From Paeniglutamicibacter terrestris (GTDB lineage Bacteria > Actinomycetota > Actinomycetes > Actinomycetales > Micrococcaceae), in contig NZ_JAAWVT010000004.1 of assembly GCF_012271785.1 (NCBI RefSeq), positions 62,001 through 126,000 on the forward strand: DNA of 64,000 nucleotides, read 5' to 3'. The notes under the pieces were generated by a model. It ran no database searches, was not told the origin of the DNA, and saw only the letters and a list, made by a program, of their open reading frames with translations. This document shows, one piece after another, positions 1 through 8,690 of this stretch (the first letter of the stretch is position 1; every line of letters begins with the position of its first letter). The translations under genes and the position numbers were made by a program.

Positions 1-1
1 C

Positions 2-1669
2 ACCGTCGACGTCGTAAAATCGACAGGAATCACCGGCGAGCAGCTCATCGATGGCATCGTCTTCGAAGATGAGAACAAGAACTCCACACAGGACACCAAC
101 GAACCTGGCCTCAAGAGCGTGAGTGTGTCCAACGGCCGTGAGGTCACCACCACAGATTCACAGGGTCGCTACGAGCTGCCAGCCTTCGATAACATGAGCG
201 TTTTTGTCACCCAGCCGCGCGGCTACCAGGTCCCCGTTGATCACAACAACGTCGCCCAGTTCTCCTACCACCACCTTTCCGAAGGTTCCCCGGAACTGAA
301 ATTCGGCGGTCTGGACCCGACCGGTGCCCTGCCTCAGGCCGTGAACTTCCCCTTGGCCAAGAGCAAGCTGACCAAGTCCACTGAGCAGCACTGCCTCATC
401 GGCGGCGACGTTCAGACCTACGACCAGGACGAGGTCGAATACGCCCGCCATGGTGCCTTCGCCGATCTGGCCCAGCGCACCGACTACGAGGGCTGCGGGG
501 CACTGTTTATTGGGGACGTGGTCGGCGACGATCTTTCCTTGTACCCGCAGACACGCGAGCTAACCAACGTTCTAAACGGCCCGGCACGCTTCTTGCCCGG
601 AAACCACGATCTGGATTACGACGCGACCACCAGTGAGCATGCGTTCGACACCTTCAAGGCCAACCTCGGTCCGGAGTACTACTCCTTTGATGCAGGCAAG
701 GCCCACGTGGTTGCGCTGAACACCGTCGAATATCCAACGAAGCAGCCCGCCGCTCACGGTGACTACACCGGAGCCCTCGATGAGCAGCAGCTTCAGTGGC
801 TGCGCAACGATATCGCTCAGGTGCCCAAGAACAAGGTCATTGTGATCGCCGCACACATCCCGCTGCTGGATTACGCGGACCAGTCAAATCCCAAGCACCA
901 AGTTGCTCAGGTCGCCGAAATCTACAAGATGTTAGAAGGCCGCGAGGTCGTGGCTCTGGGCGGACACACCCACAGCCTCGAAAACCTCCGTGAAGGCGAC
1001 AAGACTGCCGGATGGAATGAGGCCTTCGGCGTTGATGGGTTGCCCTTCACTCACATCACCGCCGGCGCAATCTCCGGTGACTGGTTCTCCGGACGGGAGG
1101 GTGAGAACGGTTACCCGCTGGCCCTGCAGCGAGACGGCGGACGTCCGGGTGTGCTGACCCTAGACATCAAGAACACCGATGTGGTTGAGCGCTTCACGGT
1201 TCGTGGCGAAGATGACTCGGTGCAGATGGCCCTCGGGCTGAACACTCCTGCCTACCGCGCATGGTTCGACGCGAACCTCGCTAACAAGGGCAAGGCTCCC
1301 GCCTTTGAGAACCCGCTGACCGTTCCGAAGTCGGATCTGAGCAATAAAACGTGGTTGACCACCAACTTCTGGATGGGTTCCACCGGTTCCACCGTCAACA
1401 TCAGCATCGACGGCGCTCCTAGCACCGAAGCCACACGCACGCAGGCGATGGAAGGCGAGGCCCAACTCTCCGGCGCCGAGTTCTCCGACCCGGTCGCCGC
1501 ACAAGAGCAGCTGGTTAATGGCGGCAGCCTCGCGGACCGCACCATGCACCTGTGGCGCCTGGAACTGCCCTCCGAGCTTGCCGTTGGCGCGCACACCGCA
1601 GAGGTCACCGCGACCGACGTGCACGGCCGCGAATTTACTCAGACCCTGAGCTTCGAGGTCACCGAGTAA
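2..1669 (+). CDS. Calcineurin-like metallophosphatase, 5' end outside the window
   Basis: The reading frame is open from the first bases of the window, so the true start lies upstream and only the C-terminal 555 residues are seen. An N-terminal beta-rich module with an NKNSTQDTNEPGL-like SdrD/B-type calcium loop (about nt 74-120) precedes a calcineurin-type phosphoesterase core. Metal-ligand motifs are visible in order: GGDVQ (about nt 400), GDVVGDD (about nt 510), GNHD (about nt 600), AAHIPL (about nt 850) and GGHTHS (about nt 960). A C-terminal beta domain follows. This is the layout of secreted or surface phosphatases of the calcineurin N/C-domain families. The substrate is unknown; the signal peptide, if any, would be upstream. 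Family is sure, function is not. Confidence 0.85.
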   Translation, partial: TVDVVKSTGITGEQLIDGIVFEDENKNSTQDTNEPGLKSVSVSNGREVTTTDSQGRYELPAFDNMSVFVTQPRGYQVPVDHNNVAQFSYHHLSEGSPELKFGGLDPTGALPQAVNFPLAKSKLTKSTEQHCLIGGDVQTYDQDEVEYARHGAFADLAQRTDYEGCGALFIGDVVGDDLSLYPQTRELTNVLNGPARFLPGNHDLDYDATTSEHAFDTFKANLGPEYYSFDAGKAHVVALNTVEYPTKQPAAHGDYTGALDEQQLQWLRNDIAQVPKNKVIVIAAHIPLLDYADQSNPKHQVAQVAEIYKMLEGREVVALGGHTHSLENLREGDKTAGWNEAFGVDGLPFTHITAGAISGDWFSGREGENGYPLALQRDGGRPGVLTLDIKNTDVVERFTVRGEDDSVQMALGLNTPAYRAWFDANLANKGKAPAFENPLTVPKSDLSNKTWLTTNFWMGSTGSTVNISIDGAPSTEATRTQAMEGEAQLSGAEFSDPVAAQEQLVNGGSLADRTMHLWRLELPSELAVGAHTAEVTATDVHGREFTQTLSFEVTE

Positions 1670-1697
1670 TACCGCGCTCCACACGTTCCAACGCATC

Positions 1698-1735
1698 GGT
1701 GGTGCGTCGCAGCCTTTCGGCCGCGGCGCACCACC
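1698..1735. terminator. Hairpin between convergent genes
   Basis: Arms GGTGGTGCG (1698-1706) and CGCACCACC (1727-1735) pair perfectly and TTTAAC follows shortly on the plus strand. It sits 28 bases after the phosphatase stop and before the convergent dehydrogenase gene, so a terminator is the natural reading. The U-tract is weak. Confidence 0.5.
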
Positions 1736-1913
1736 GTCGTTTAACGTTCCGGCTGCCCGCCTCTCACACTCGCGGCAAAAGTCGAGAGCGCTAAAACCAA
1801 AGACAGCTCACCGACATGGGGGTGTTTGGCCCGGGGTGTATCGGACATATTCGGTCCACAAACCCGGCGGCTTCTTCACGCGGTGCGGCACCCGTAATGG
1901 GCGGACCGTTAGG

Positions 1914-2741
1914 TTAAACCGAGGGTGCGCCCTCCAGCATAAAGTCGCGGGCGGCTTGGATTTGCTCGTCGGTTGGGGTGATGCCGGTGTAAAGAACAAA
2001 TTGCTCGGCGGCCTGCAACGTAGCCACATCGGCCCCCGTGATGACCTGTTTACCGGCGCTGCGCGCGGCACCGATCAAGGGTGTCTCGGCCGGCAGCGCC
2101 ACAACATCAAACACCATTTGGGCCGCGGCCACCTGCTCGAGCGTGAACGACAGTTGCTGAGCTTCGGCACCGCCTGCCATGCCGATGGGCGTGACGTTCA
2201 CCAAGAGTTCGGCCCCGTCCTGGGCCTCCGGCGCCCATGCGTACCCATAGGTCTCGGCCAAGCTACGGCCTGCTTCTTCATTGCGGGCCACCACCACCAC
2301 GTCGCGGAAACCAGCATCGCGCAGCGCGGCCACTACCGCCTTGGCCATGCCCCCGGCGCCCCGCACCACGGTGCGAAGAGTGGGGGAAACCTGGTGACTT
2401 TTGAGCAGATTAAGCACTGCCGAATAGTCGGTGTTGTGGGCGGTGAGGACTCCACCGTCATTAACGATGGTGTTCACCGAGTCGATGGCGGCCGCCGAAG
2501 GTGCAAGCATGTCAACCAGAGCAATGACCGCTTCCTTGTACGGCATCGAAACGGCCGCGCCGCGAATACCCAGACCGCGGACCCCGGCGATGGCCTGCGT
2601 CAGGTCGGCGGGGGCGAAGGCCTTGTAGATCCAGTTCAGCCCCAGCTGGTCGTAAAGGTGGTTATGGAACCGCGTCCCGTTGTTACTGGGTCGGGCTGAT
2701 AACGAAATGCAAAGGGTCGTGTCCTTGTTCAGAATCGGCAT
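1914..2741 (-). CDS. Shikimate dehydrogenase-like oxidoreductase (SDH-L type)
   Basis: This 275-residue protein has the two-domain AroE fold: an N-terminal substrate domain with the conserved lysine in SMPYKEAV (about residue 70) and the NTD motif in AHNTDYSA, then a Rossmann motif GAGGMAKAV (about residue 130). The N-terminus LSARPSNNGTRFHN differs from the classical SxS motif of AroE and matches the shikimate-dehydrogenase-like subgroup known from Haemophilus HI0607. That subgroup has weak shikimate activity and an uncertain physiological role, so I do not assign aroE. The gene stands alone, convergent with the phosphatase and 122 bases from the AraC gene. Confidence 0.8.
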   Translation of the reverse strand: MPILNKDTTLCISLSARPSNNGTRFHNHLYDQLGLNWIYKAFAPADLTQAIAGVRGLGIRGAAVSMPYKEAVIALVDMLAPSAAAIDSVNTIVNDGGVLTAHNTDYSAVLNLLKSHQVSPTLRTVVRGAGGMAKAVVAALRDAGFRDVVVVARNEEAGRSLAETYGYAWAPEAQDGAELLVNVTPIGMAGGAEAQQLSFTLEQVAAAQMVFDVVALPAETPLIGAARSAGKQVITGADVATLQAAEQFVLYTGITPTDEQIQAARDFMLEGAPSV

Positions 2742-2863
2742 GCTCCCAGTCTATTCCGGAGGTTACGGAGCCAAATTTCTGGACGTCCAGAAAAAGCGAC
2801 GCCGGGCATGACCTGCTGGCCTCCGCGTCGCCAATGACGGAGTCGGTTCAGCCGACTGACAGA

Positions 2864-3835
2864 TCAGGATCGGCGGAACTCCGAGGGAGACACGTCGAAT
2901 TCCGCCTTGAACGCCTTGGCGAGCCATTGGGCGTCGTGCAGGCACCACGCTGCAGCGATCTCGGCGATCGTGAGATGTGCAAGACGGGGGTCAATCAGGT
3001 CCCGGCGAACGGCCTCGAGGCGTCGGAGACGAATGAGCCCGCTCAGGCCCCTGCCGGTGCCGGCGAACGTTCGCTGAAGCGTGCGCACGGAGACCCGATG
3101 CGCCGTGGCGATAGCGGCAAGGTCCAGTCGGGGGTCGCGGAGGAAACGAGCGACATACGCCTCGACCTGCCGGTGGAAGAGCTCCCCGGCGTCCTCGGCC
3201 ACCGGCTCAAAATCGCTGAGCAGCACTCCGGTGAGCAGGGAAACCCCGGCTGAGCCCAGGTGTTCCCGCGCCACGGCGCTTGGAGCCGGCATGGCGGCGC
3301 AGTCCTTCATGAACCTCAACAACATCGCTCCGGTTCCCGTTCGAGTGGACCACGTCCGAGCGTCAACACCGGTGAGCGAGGCAACCTGAACGCCGGTGGC
3401 CGCAGCGGGCGCCGTCATGACATCGCACTCAAACGAGTCCGGCCACGTGATTCGATACGGCAACGAGGTGTCGTACACGGTGAATTCACCGGGCCCAACC
3501 ACCACCTCGCGGCCGGATTGCTCGATAACACCGCGGCCTCGGTGCACGGCACACACCTTGAGGGACTCTGCGGGCAAGCGGCGGGCCGTGGCCGCGGTGC
3601 GCACCAGCCGCTGGGGCGAACCCGAGATGCCGAAGATCTTCACGCCACCGAGGTCGGTGGACGAGACGCTCCCTCTGGCCAGCTCGCTGGAGCCCCCGAC
3701 AGCTTCGACCTCAAGCCCCACAAACCTCGATGCCATGTCGTGGTGCCAGTCCTCTGCCACCGTTCCAGCGCTCATCTTCAGTACCTGCTCTCCAATGGCC
3801 GCGTTGGCGTGGATGGACAATTGCGATGTCGCCAT
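2864..3835 (-). CDS. AraC-family transcriptional regulator with AraC-binding-like sensor domain
   Basis: This 323-residue protein has an N-terminal cupin-like sensor (about residues 1-190; VGPGEFTVYDTSLPYRI is typical of AraC-binding-like domains) and a C-terminal double helix-turn-helix (VSVRTLQRTF; ending FDVSPSEFRRS). I chose the ATG at 3835 because the open frame upstream has no family resemblance and runs into the divergent promoter. It is transcribed away from the alcohol dehydrogenase gene with 113 bases between, so it probably controls that gene and the aldehyde dehydrogenase in response to an aromatic or related alcohol or its acid. The effector is inferred from context only. Confidence 0.85.
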   Translation of the reverse strand: MATSQLSIHANAAIGEQVLKMSAGTVAEDWHHDMASRFVGLEVEAVGGSSELARGSVSSTDLGGVKIFGISGSPQRLVRTAATARRLPAESLKVCAVHRGRGVIEQSGREVVVGPGEFTVYDTSLPYRITWPDSFECDVMTAPAAATGVQVASLTGVDARTWSTRTGTGAMLLRFMKDCAAMPAPSAVAREHLGSAGVSLLTGVLLSDFEPVAEDAGELFHRQVEAYVARFLRDPRLDLAAIATAHRVSVRTLQRTFAGTGRGLSGLIRLRRLEAVRRDLIDPRLAHLTIAEIAAAWCLHDAQWLAKAFKAEFDVSPSEFRRS

Positions 3836-3948
3836 TCGACAACCGCGTCCAGTATGTCCTGTGTCACAGTATACAAAGCTCATCGCCCACGGACCTTTCG
3901 GATCCCGAAGGCATTCCACACCGCAGACACGCATCTAGGAGTCCGTCC

Positions 3949-5049
3949 ATGAAAATCACCGCCGCCGTCGCCACCGCCCCAAGTGCTCCCTTCGAACTTC
4001 GCGAACTCGAGCTCGATGACCTGCGTCCCGACGAGGTACGGGTCAAATTGGTGGCGACGGGTGTTTGCCACACCGATGCCATCGTGCGCGACCAGGTCTA
4101 TCCCACGCCGTTGCCGGCGGTGCTCGGTCACGAAGGCTCCGGGGTGGTCGAAGCAGTCGGTTCCATGGTCACCTCCGTGCGCCCCGGGGACTCCGTGGTG
4201 CTCTCGGCGAGCTCCTGCGCAATCTGCGAACAATGCTTGACTGGGCGCCCGGCCTACTGCATCGATTTCTTCGGCCGCAACTTCGCCGGAACCCGCACCG
4301 ACGGATCCACGGCGCTCTCCGACCACGGGACGGCTGTCTCCTCCCACTTCTTCGGCCAGTCATCCTTCGCGACCCACGTCAATGTCGCGGTGCGCAGCGT
4401 GGTGAAGGTCGAGAACGATCTTCCCCTTGAACTGCTGGGTCCGCTGGGCTGCGGGCTCCAGACCGGCGCCGGGGCCGTCATCAACTCCCTCGAGGTCCGC
4501 GCGGGCTCCTCCATCGCTGTCTTCGGCACCGGTGCCGTGGGATCCGCCGCGCTCATGGCGGCCGCGGCCGTTGGTGCAACCACCATCGTTGCCGTCGACA
4601 TCATCGACGCACGCCTGGCCACGGCGAAGGAGCTGGGCGCCACCCACACCATCAACAGCCGCACCACCGATGTGGCCGCGGAAATCGCCCGCATCACCGG
4701 GGAACGGGGCATGGACTACACGCTGGACACCACCGGCATCCCGGCAGTGCTCCGCCAGGCGGCCGACATCCTGGGCATCGGGGGCACTGTCGCCCTGGTC
4801 GGCGCCCCTGCCCCCGGCACGGAAGTTTCCTTCGAGGTCGGCGGTTCCCTGTTGAAAGGGTGGCATTTCCGCACCATCATCGAAGGCGACTCCGTCCCGC
4901 AGGTGTTCATCCCCCAATTAATCGCGCTGTGGAAGCTGGGGAAGTTCCCGCTGGAGAAACTGACCAAGACCTTCCCGTTTTCGCAGATCAACGACGCCTT
5001 CGATGCCTCGGCATCCGGCGACGTCATCAAACCAATCCTCGTCTTCTGA
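3949..5049 (+). CDS. Zinc-dependent alcohol dehydrogenase, aryl-alcohol type
   Basis: A 366-residue medium-chain dehydrogenase. Visible features are the catalytic zinc ligands in GVCHTDAIVRD and LGHEGSGVVEAVG, the structural-zinc cysteines in SSCAICEQCLTGRPAYC (residues about 85-105), and the NAD site AVFGTGAVGSAALMAA. The overall pattern matches aryl-alcohol dehydrogenases of the XylB type, which oxidise benzyl alcohols to aldehydes. The ATG at 3949 is preceded by AGGAG (3937-3941). It is followed 26 bases later by an aldehyde dehydrogenase, which would take the aldehyde to the acid, and it diverges from an AraC regulator. Exact substrate not readable from sequence. Confidence 0.88.
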   Translation: MKITAAVATAPSAPFELRELELDDLRPDEVRVKLVATGVCHTDAIVRDQVYPTPLPAVLGHEGSGVVEAVGSMVTSVRPGDSVVLSASSCAICEQCLTGRPAYCIDFFGRNFAGTRTDGSTALSDHGTAVSSHFFGQSSFATHVNVAVRSVVKVENDLPLELLGPLGCGLQTGAGAVINSLEVRAGSSIAVFGTGAVGSAALMAAAAVGATTIVAVDIIDARLATAKELGATHTINSRTTDVAAEIARITGERGMDYTLDTTGIPAVLRQAADILGIGGTVALVGAPAPGTEVSFEVGGSLLKGWHFRTIIEGDSVPQVFIPQLIALWKLGKFPLEKLTKTFPFSQINDAFDASASGDVIKPILVF

Positions 5050-5075
5050 AACCCCACCGACCCGAAAGGAACACC

Positions 5076-6533
5076 ATGTCTGTGCTCGAGAAATCAATCT
5101 GGACCGGCAAGATCTACTCCAACCAGTGGCGCGAGGGCCGCGGCGGAACCCAGGAGGTAAGCAACCCTTCGACGGGCGAAACCATCGCCAGCATTGGCTT
5201 CTCCACACCCGATGACGTTCACGATGCCGCCAAGCGGGCGGCATCGGCCCAGAAGCTGTGGGCCGCGGTCAAACCCACCGAGCGGGCAGCGGTGCTCCGC
5301 AAGGCCGGTGACCTGCTCCAGGCCCACGCCGAGGAGCTGATCAACTGGGTCGTGACGGAAACGGGATCAATCCCCGACAAGGCCGCTATGGAGGTCTACT
5401 ACTCAGCCAACGAGTGCTTCGAGGCCTCCGCGCTTCCCACCCACCCGCACGGCGAATATCTGCCCTCTGACGCCCCACACTGGTCCATCTCCCGCCGGGT
5501 TCCCGCCGGCGTGGTCTCCGTGATCGCGCCCTTCAATTTCCCACTGTTGCTGGCCATGCGTTCGGTCGCCCCAGCGCTCGCCCTGGGCAACGCGGTGTTG
5601 CTCAAGCCCGACCCTCGCACCTCCGTGGTGGGCGGAGCGCTCATCGCACGGATCTTCGAGGAGGCCGGGCTGCCTGCCGGCGTGCTGCAGTACCTGCCCG
5701 GCGGCGGAGATGTCGGCGCCGCCACCGTTGAGGCGCCCGAGGTGCGAGTGGTGTCCTTCACCGGTTCCACTGCCGCCGGCCGCCACGTTGGCGAGGCTGG
5801 GGCAAGGCACCTAAAGCGCACGCATCTGGAGCTCGGCGGCAATAACGTCCTGATCGTGCTCCCCGGCGCAGACCTGGACCTTGCGGCCGGGGTCGGCGCA
5901 ATGGGTTCCTTCTTCCACCAGGGCCAGATCTGCATGAGTACCGGCCGCCACATCGTCCACGCGGACCTTCACGACGAGTACGTCCGGAAACTATCCGAAC
6001 GCGCCGAGGCCCTCGTGGTCGGAGACCCTTCCGCCGGCCCAGTGCACCTGGGCCCGATCATCGATTCACGCCAGCTCGAGGGCATCCGATCCATCGTTGA
6101 GAGCACCGTCGGGGCAGGTGCCACCTTGGCCGCCGGCGGGACACACGAGGGGCAGTTCTACCGGCCCACCGTGCTCTGCGACCTCACCGCGGACATGTCC
6201 GCCTGGATCCAGGAGATCTTCGGTCCCGTCGCCCCGGTACTGAAGGTCGCCACCATCGAAGAGGCCATCGAGCTCGCCAACGCCTCCGAGTATGGGCTCT
6301 CGGTCTCCATCATTGGAGACGTGGGAGAGGCCATGAAAATAGCCGACCGGATCCACTCGGGCAAGATCCATATTAATGAGATGACCGTCGCGGACGAGGC
6401 CAACGCGCCCTTCGGTGGTGTCGGTGCCTCCGGTACCGGTTCGAGGCTCGGCGGTCCGGGCGCCAATATCGAGGCTTTCACCGAAACCCAATGGATCACC
6501 ATCAGCCCCCAGATCCCGGTTTATCCCTTCTAG
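5076..6533 (+). CDS. Aldehyde dehydrogenase, benzaldehyde dehydrogenase-like
   Basis: A 485-residue NAD(P)-dependent aldehyde dehydrogenase. The substrate and cofactor motifs are clear: FNFPLLLAMRSVAPALALGN, the glycine-rich SFTGSTAAGRHVG, the general base in THLELGGNN, the catalytic cysteine in GQICMSTGR, and EIFGPVAPV. The pattern resembles XylC-type benzaldehyde dehydrogenases. The ATG at 5076 has GAAAGGA upstream. The gene follows the alcohol dehydrogenase by 26 bases in what looks like one operon that turns an alcohol into its carboxylic acid. Confidence 0.88.
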   Translation: MSVLEKSIWTGKIYSNQWREGRGGTQEVSNPSTGETIASIGFSTPDDVHDAAKRAASAQKLWAAVKPTERAAVLRKAGDLLQAHAEELINWVVTETGSIPDKAAMEVYYSANECFEASALPTHPHGEYLPSDAPHWSISRRVPAGVVSVIAPFNFPLLLAMRSVAPALALGNAVLLKPDPRTSVVGGALIARIFEEAGLPAGVLQYLPGGGDVGAATVEAPEVRVVSFTGSTAAGRHVGEAGARHLKRTHLELGGNNVLIVLPGADLDLAAGVGAMGSFFHQGQICMSTGRHIVHADLHDEYVRKLSERAEALVVGDPSAGPVHLGPIIDSRQLEGIRSIVESTVGAGATLAAGGTHEGQFYRPTVLCDLTADMSAWIQEIFGPVAPVLKVATIEEAIELANASEYGLSVSIIGDVGEAMKIADRIHSGKIHINEMTVADEANAPFGGVGASGTGSRLGGPGANIEAFTETQWITISPQIPVYPF

Positions 6534-6595
6534 CAATCAACGCCGGCGGCGGTGAACGGCGGCACATTGTGCCCCACGCACCGCCGCTGGCACTG

Positions 6596-7276
6596 CTATT
6601 TCGCCGGCATCCACCCCATGCAGTAGTCGAGGTTGGCGATCACTGTATGCACCGCGGCCTCGCCGTCGCCCGCCTCGATCGCGTCAAGTAGTTCCTCATG
6701 ACCGGTGGCCAGGGCCCCGTCAAAGCCTGCTTCCAGCCGCTGGACCATCTTGGTCCCGTGGAAGACATCCCCGAAGCTTTCATAGAGTTCATGCAACAGT
6801 GAATTACCCGAGGCCTGCGCCACCAATAGGTGGAATTCCCAGTCGGCCGCCGACCACGCTTCGTAATCACCCGATACCCAGCTTTCGCGTCGTTTTTCAA
6901 GTAACACCCGCAGCTCGGCGATCACCGCGGTGTCCGCCGAGCCGGCAGCGAGCCGCGCTGCCTGAGTATCAAGGGCGAAGCGCACCTGGAGTACGTCTTC
7001 ATCTAAGTGCTCGCGATAAACCCGCTGGGCGGTGCCGCTGATCTCACTGGTAGCCCGCACATAGGTTCCGTCCCCGCGCAGGACCTCGAACAAACCGGCA
7101 TGGGCAAGCGCCTTGACCGCCTCGCGCAGGGTCCCACGAGAAACTTTGTATTCTGCGACCAGCTCGGGTTCGGAGGGGATCTTCTCCCCCACTCCCCAGC
7201 GGCCCGAGGTGACGGCGTCGCGCAGCCTAGCGACAACCTCGTCGGCCAGCGGGGGCCGCACCACCGGGGTGCTCAT
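6596..7276 (-). CDS. GntR-family regulator, FadR subfamily (FCD domain)
   Basis: A 226-residue repressor: an N-terminal winged helix (PSEPELVAEYKVSRGTLREA) and an all-helical FCD effector domain from about residue 75 (ARLAAGSADTAVIAELR; DWEFHLLVAQASGN; HEELLDAIEAGDGEAA). Its start codon overlaps the stop of the upstream transporter gene by four bases (ATGA), so the two are one operon. A near-perfect 22-base palindrome just before the transporter start (8591-8612) is a natural site for autoregulation. Ligand unknown, probably an organic acid transported by the partner. Confidence 0.88.
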   Translation of the reverse strand: MSTPVVRPPLADEVVARLRDAVTSGRWGVGEKIPSEPELVAEYKVSRGTLREAVKALAHAGLFEVLRGDGTYVRATSEISGTAQRVYREHLDEDVLQVRFALDTQAARLAAGSADTAVIAELRVLLEKRRESWVSGDYEAWSAADWEFHLLVAQASGNSLLHELYESFGDVFHGTKMVQRLEAGFDGALATGHEELLDAIEAGDGEAAVHTVIANLDYCMGWMPAK

Positions 7277-8586
7277 GAGCGCACCTGCGCCGGGGCGTTC
7301 GCTTTGCGCCCGCTGCCACCGAGCCGGTAACCCAGAACGAACTGCAGCGCAGAGAACCCGATAAGGATCACCAGCGGGACGCTCCAGGAACCCAGAACGC
7401 CCTGCAACAAGCCGAGCCCGAACGGCCCGGTGGCTGCGATGAGGTAGCCGACGGACTGCGCCAGAGTGGATAGCGCGGTGGTTTCCGCGGCGCTCTCGCC
7501 GCTACGGCTGATCATCAGCATCACCAAGGGGAAAATCCCGAATCCCAGGCCGATCAGCACCGCGGGCACGATCGAGAGTGTCACCGGAAGTACCAGCAGG
7601 GCGCTAAACCCGGCGAGCGAGCACGCACAGGTCAGTATGAAGGCCGGTCGCAGGAGCCGCGGCTTCGAGGCCATCCACAGCAATAACACCACGGTGGGGA
7701 TGCTGACGGCCTGCACCAGACCGAGCATGAAGCCGGCCGTGGCCGGATCAAGCCCGCGCGAGATGAGGATGTGCGGCAACCAGCTCAATAGTGTGTACAC
7801 CAGCAGCGCCTGCACCCCGAAAACAGAGGTGAACAGCAGGCCCTTGCGGGTGCCAAGCATGGGCCATGGGGAGATATGTGGCGCCGTGGGGCCAGCGACG
7901 CGGCTTCCGCGCAGGGCCAGCGGCACGATGACCAGCAGTGCGATTCCCGCCGGGATGGCCCAGGCCGCTAAGCCGAGCGTTGGCGAGCCGAGCTGCGCGG
8001 CGATCGGCACGCTCAGTGCCGCGGCGGTGGTCGCGCCCACCGACATCGTGACGGTGTAGGTGGCGGTCATGGCCGCGGTGCGCCGCGCGTGGTGTTCCCG
8101 AATGAACGAGGGCATGGCCACGTTGCAGATGGCCAGGCCCGACATGCCGAAGACGGTGCCGGCCAACAACAGCCAGGTGGATTCAAAGGCGCGCACGCCC
8201 AGGCCCAGAGTGAGCAGCAGCAGAGCGAGCGCAATCGCGCGTTCAAGACCCGTGTGCTTCACCAGCCAGGCGGTTCCCGCTCCGGCGAAGGCGAAGCACA
8301 GGACCGGGATGGTGGGCAGCAGTGCGGCCACGAGCGTCCCGTAGCCGAGCAGGTTCTCCAAGTCATGGAACAGCGGCGCCGCCGAAGCGATTCCGGCGCG
8401 CAGGTTCAGTCCCACCAGCACCACCGCGGCAACCGCTAAGGCACCTGTTGCCCAGCGATTTCGCGTCTCGGGCTGCACTCTGGCTCCCGGTGCCCCGACT
8501 GCCGCTTCAACTTCTACTAATTCGTTTGCAACATCCTCGACCGCCTGCGACGGGTGGGGCGGCTGCTGAGTGGTCTCGGAGTTCAT
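7273..8586 (-). CDS. CynX/NimT-family MFS transporter
   Basis: A 437-residue membrane protein with about 12 hydrophobic segments after a 45-residue polar N-terminus. Opening motif VVLVGLNLRAGIASAAPLFHD is typical of the CynX/NimT branch of the major facilitator superfamily (cyanate, 2-nitroimidazole and related anions). It is cotranscribed with the GntR regulator downstream and diverges from a second transporter of the same family at 8691. The substrate cannot be read from sequence. Confidence 0.82.
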   Translation of the reverse strand: MNSETTQQPPHPSQAVEDVANELVEVEAAVGAPGARVQPETRNRWATGALAVAAVVLVGLNLRAGIASAAPLFHDLENLLGYGTLVAALLPTIPVLCFAFAGAGTAWLVKHTGLERAIALALLLLTLGLGVRAFESTWLLLAGTVFGMSGLAICNVAMPSFIREHHARRTAAMTATYTVTMSVGATTAAALSVPIAAQLGSPTLGLAAWAIPAGIALLVIVPLALRGSRVAGPTAPHISPWPMLGTRKGLLFTSVFGVQALLVYTLLSWLPHILISRGLDPATAGFMLGLVQAVSIPTVVLLLWMASKPRLLRPAFILTCACSLAGFSALLVLPVTLSIVPAVLIGLGFGIFPLVMLMISRSGESAAETTALSTLAQSVGYLIAATGPFGLGLLQGVLGSWSVPLVILIGFSALQFVLGYRLGGSGRKANAPAQVRS

Positions 8587-8590
8587 ATTT

Positions 8591-8612
8591 AAACATTAGA
8601 CGTCTGATGTTT
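8591..8612. promoter_or_regulatory. Palindromic operator of the GntR/transporter operon
   Basis: A 22-base inverted repeat centred between 8601 and 8602 (core AACATTAGACGTCTGATGTT) with only one mismatched pair. It begins 5 bases before the start codon of the minus-strand transporter and lies in the 104-base gap to the plus-strand transporter. Position and symmetry suit a GntR/FadR-type dimer that could repress both directions. Binding is inferred. Confidence 0.6.
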
Positions 8613-8690
8613 GTTACGGCGAATTTCGTGTCTCCCCACACGAGTCCGCAGCACCGGCACGGGCTCGGATAGGCTGAATTCAGGACCACA

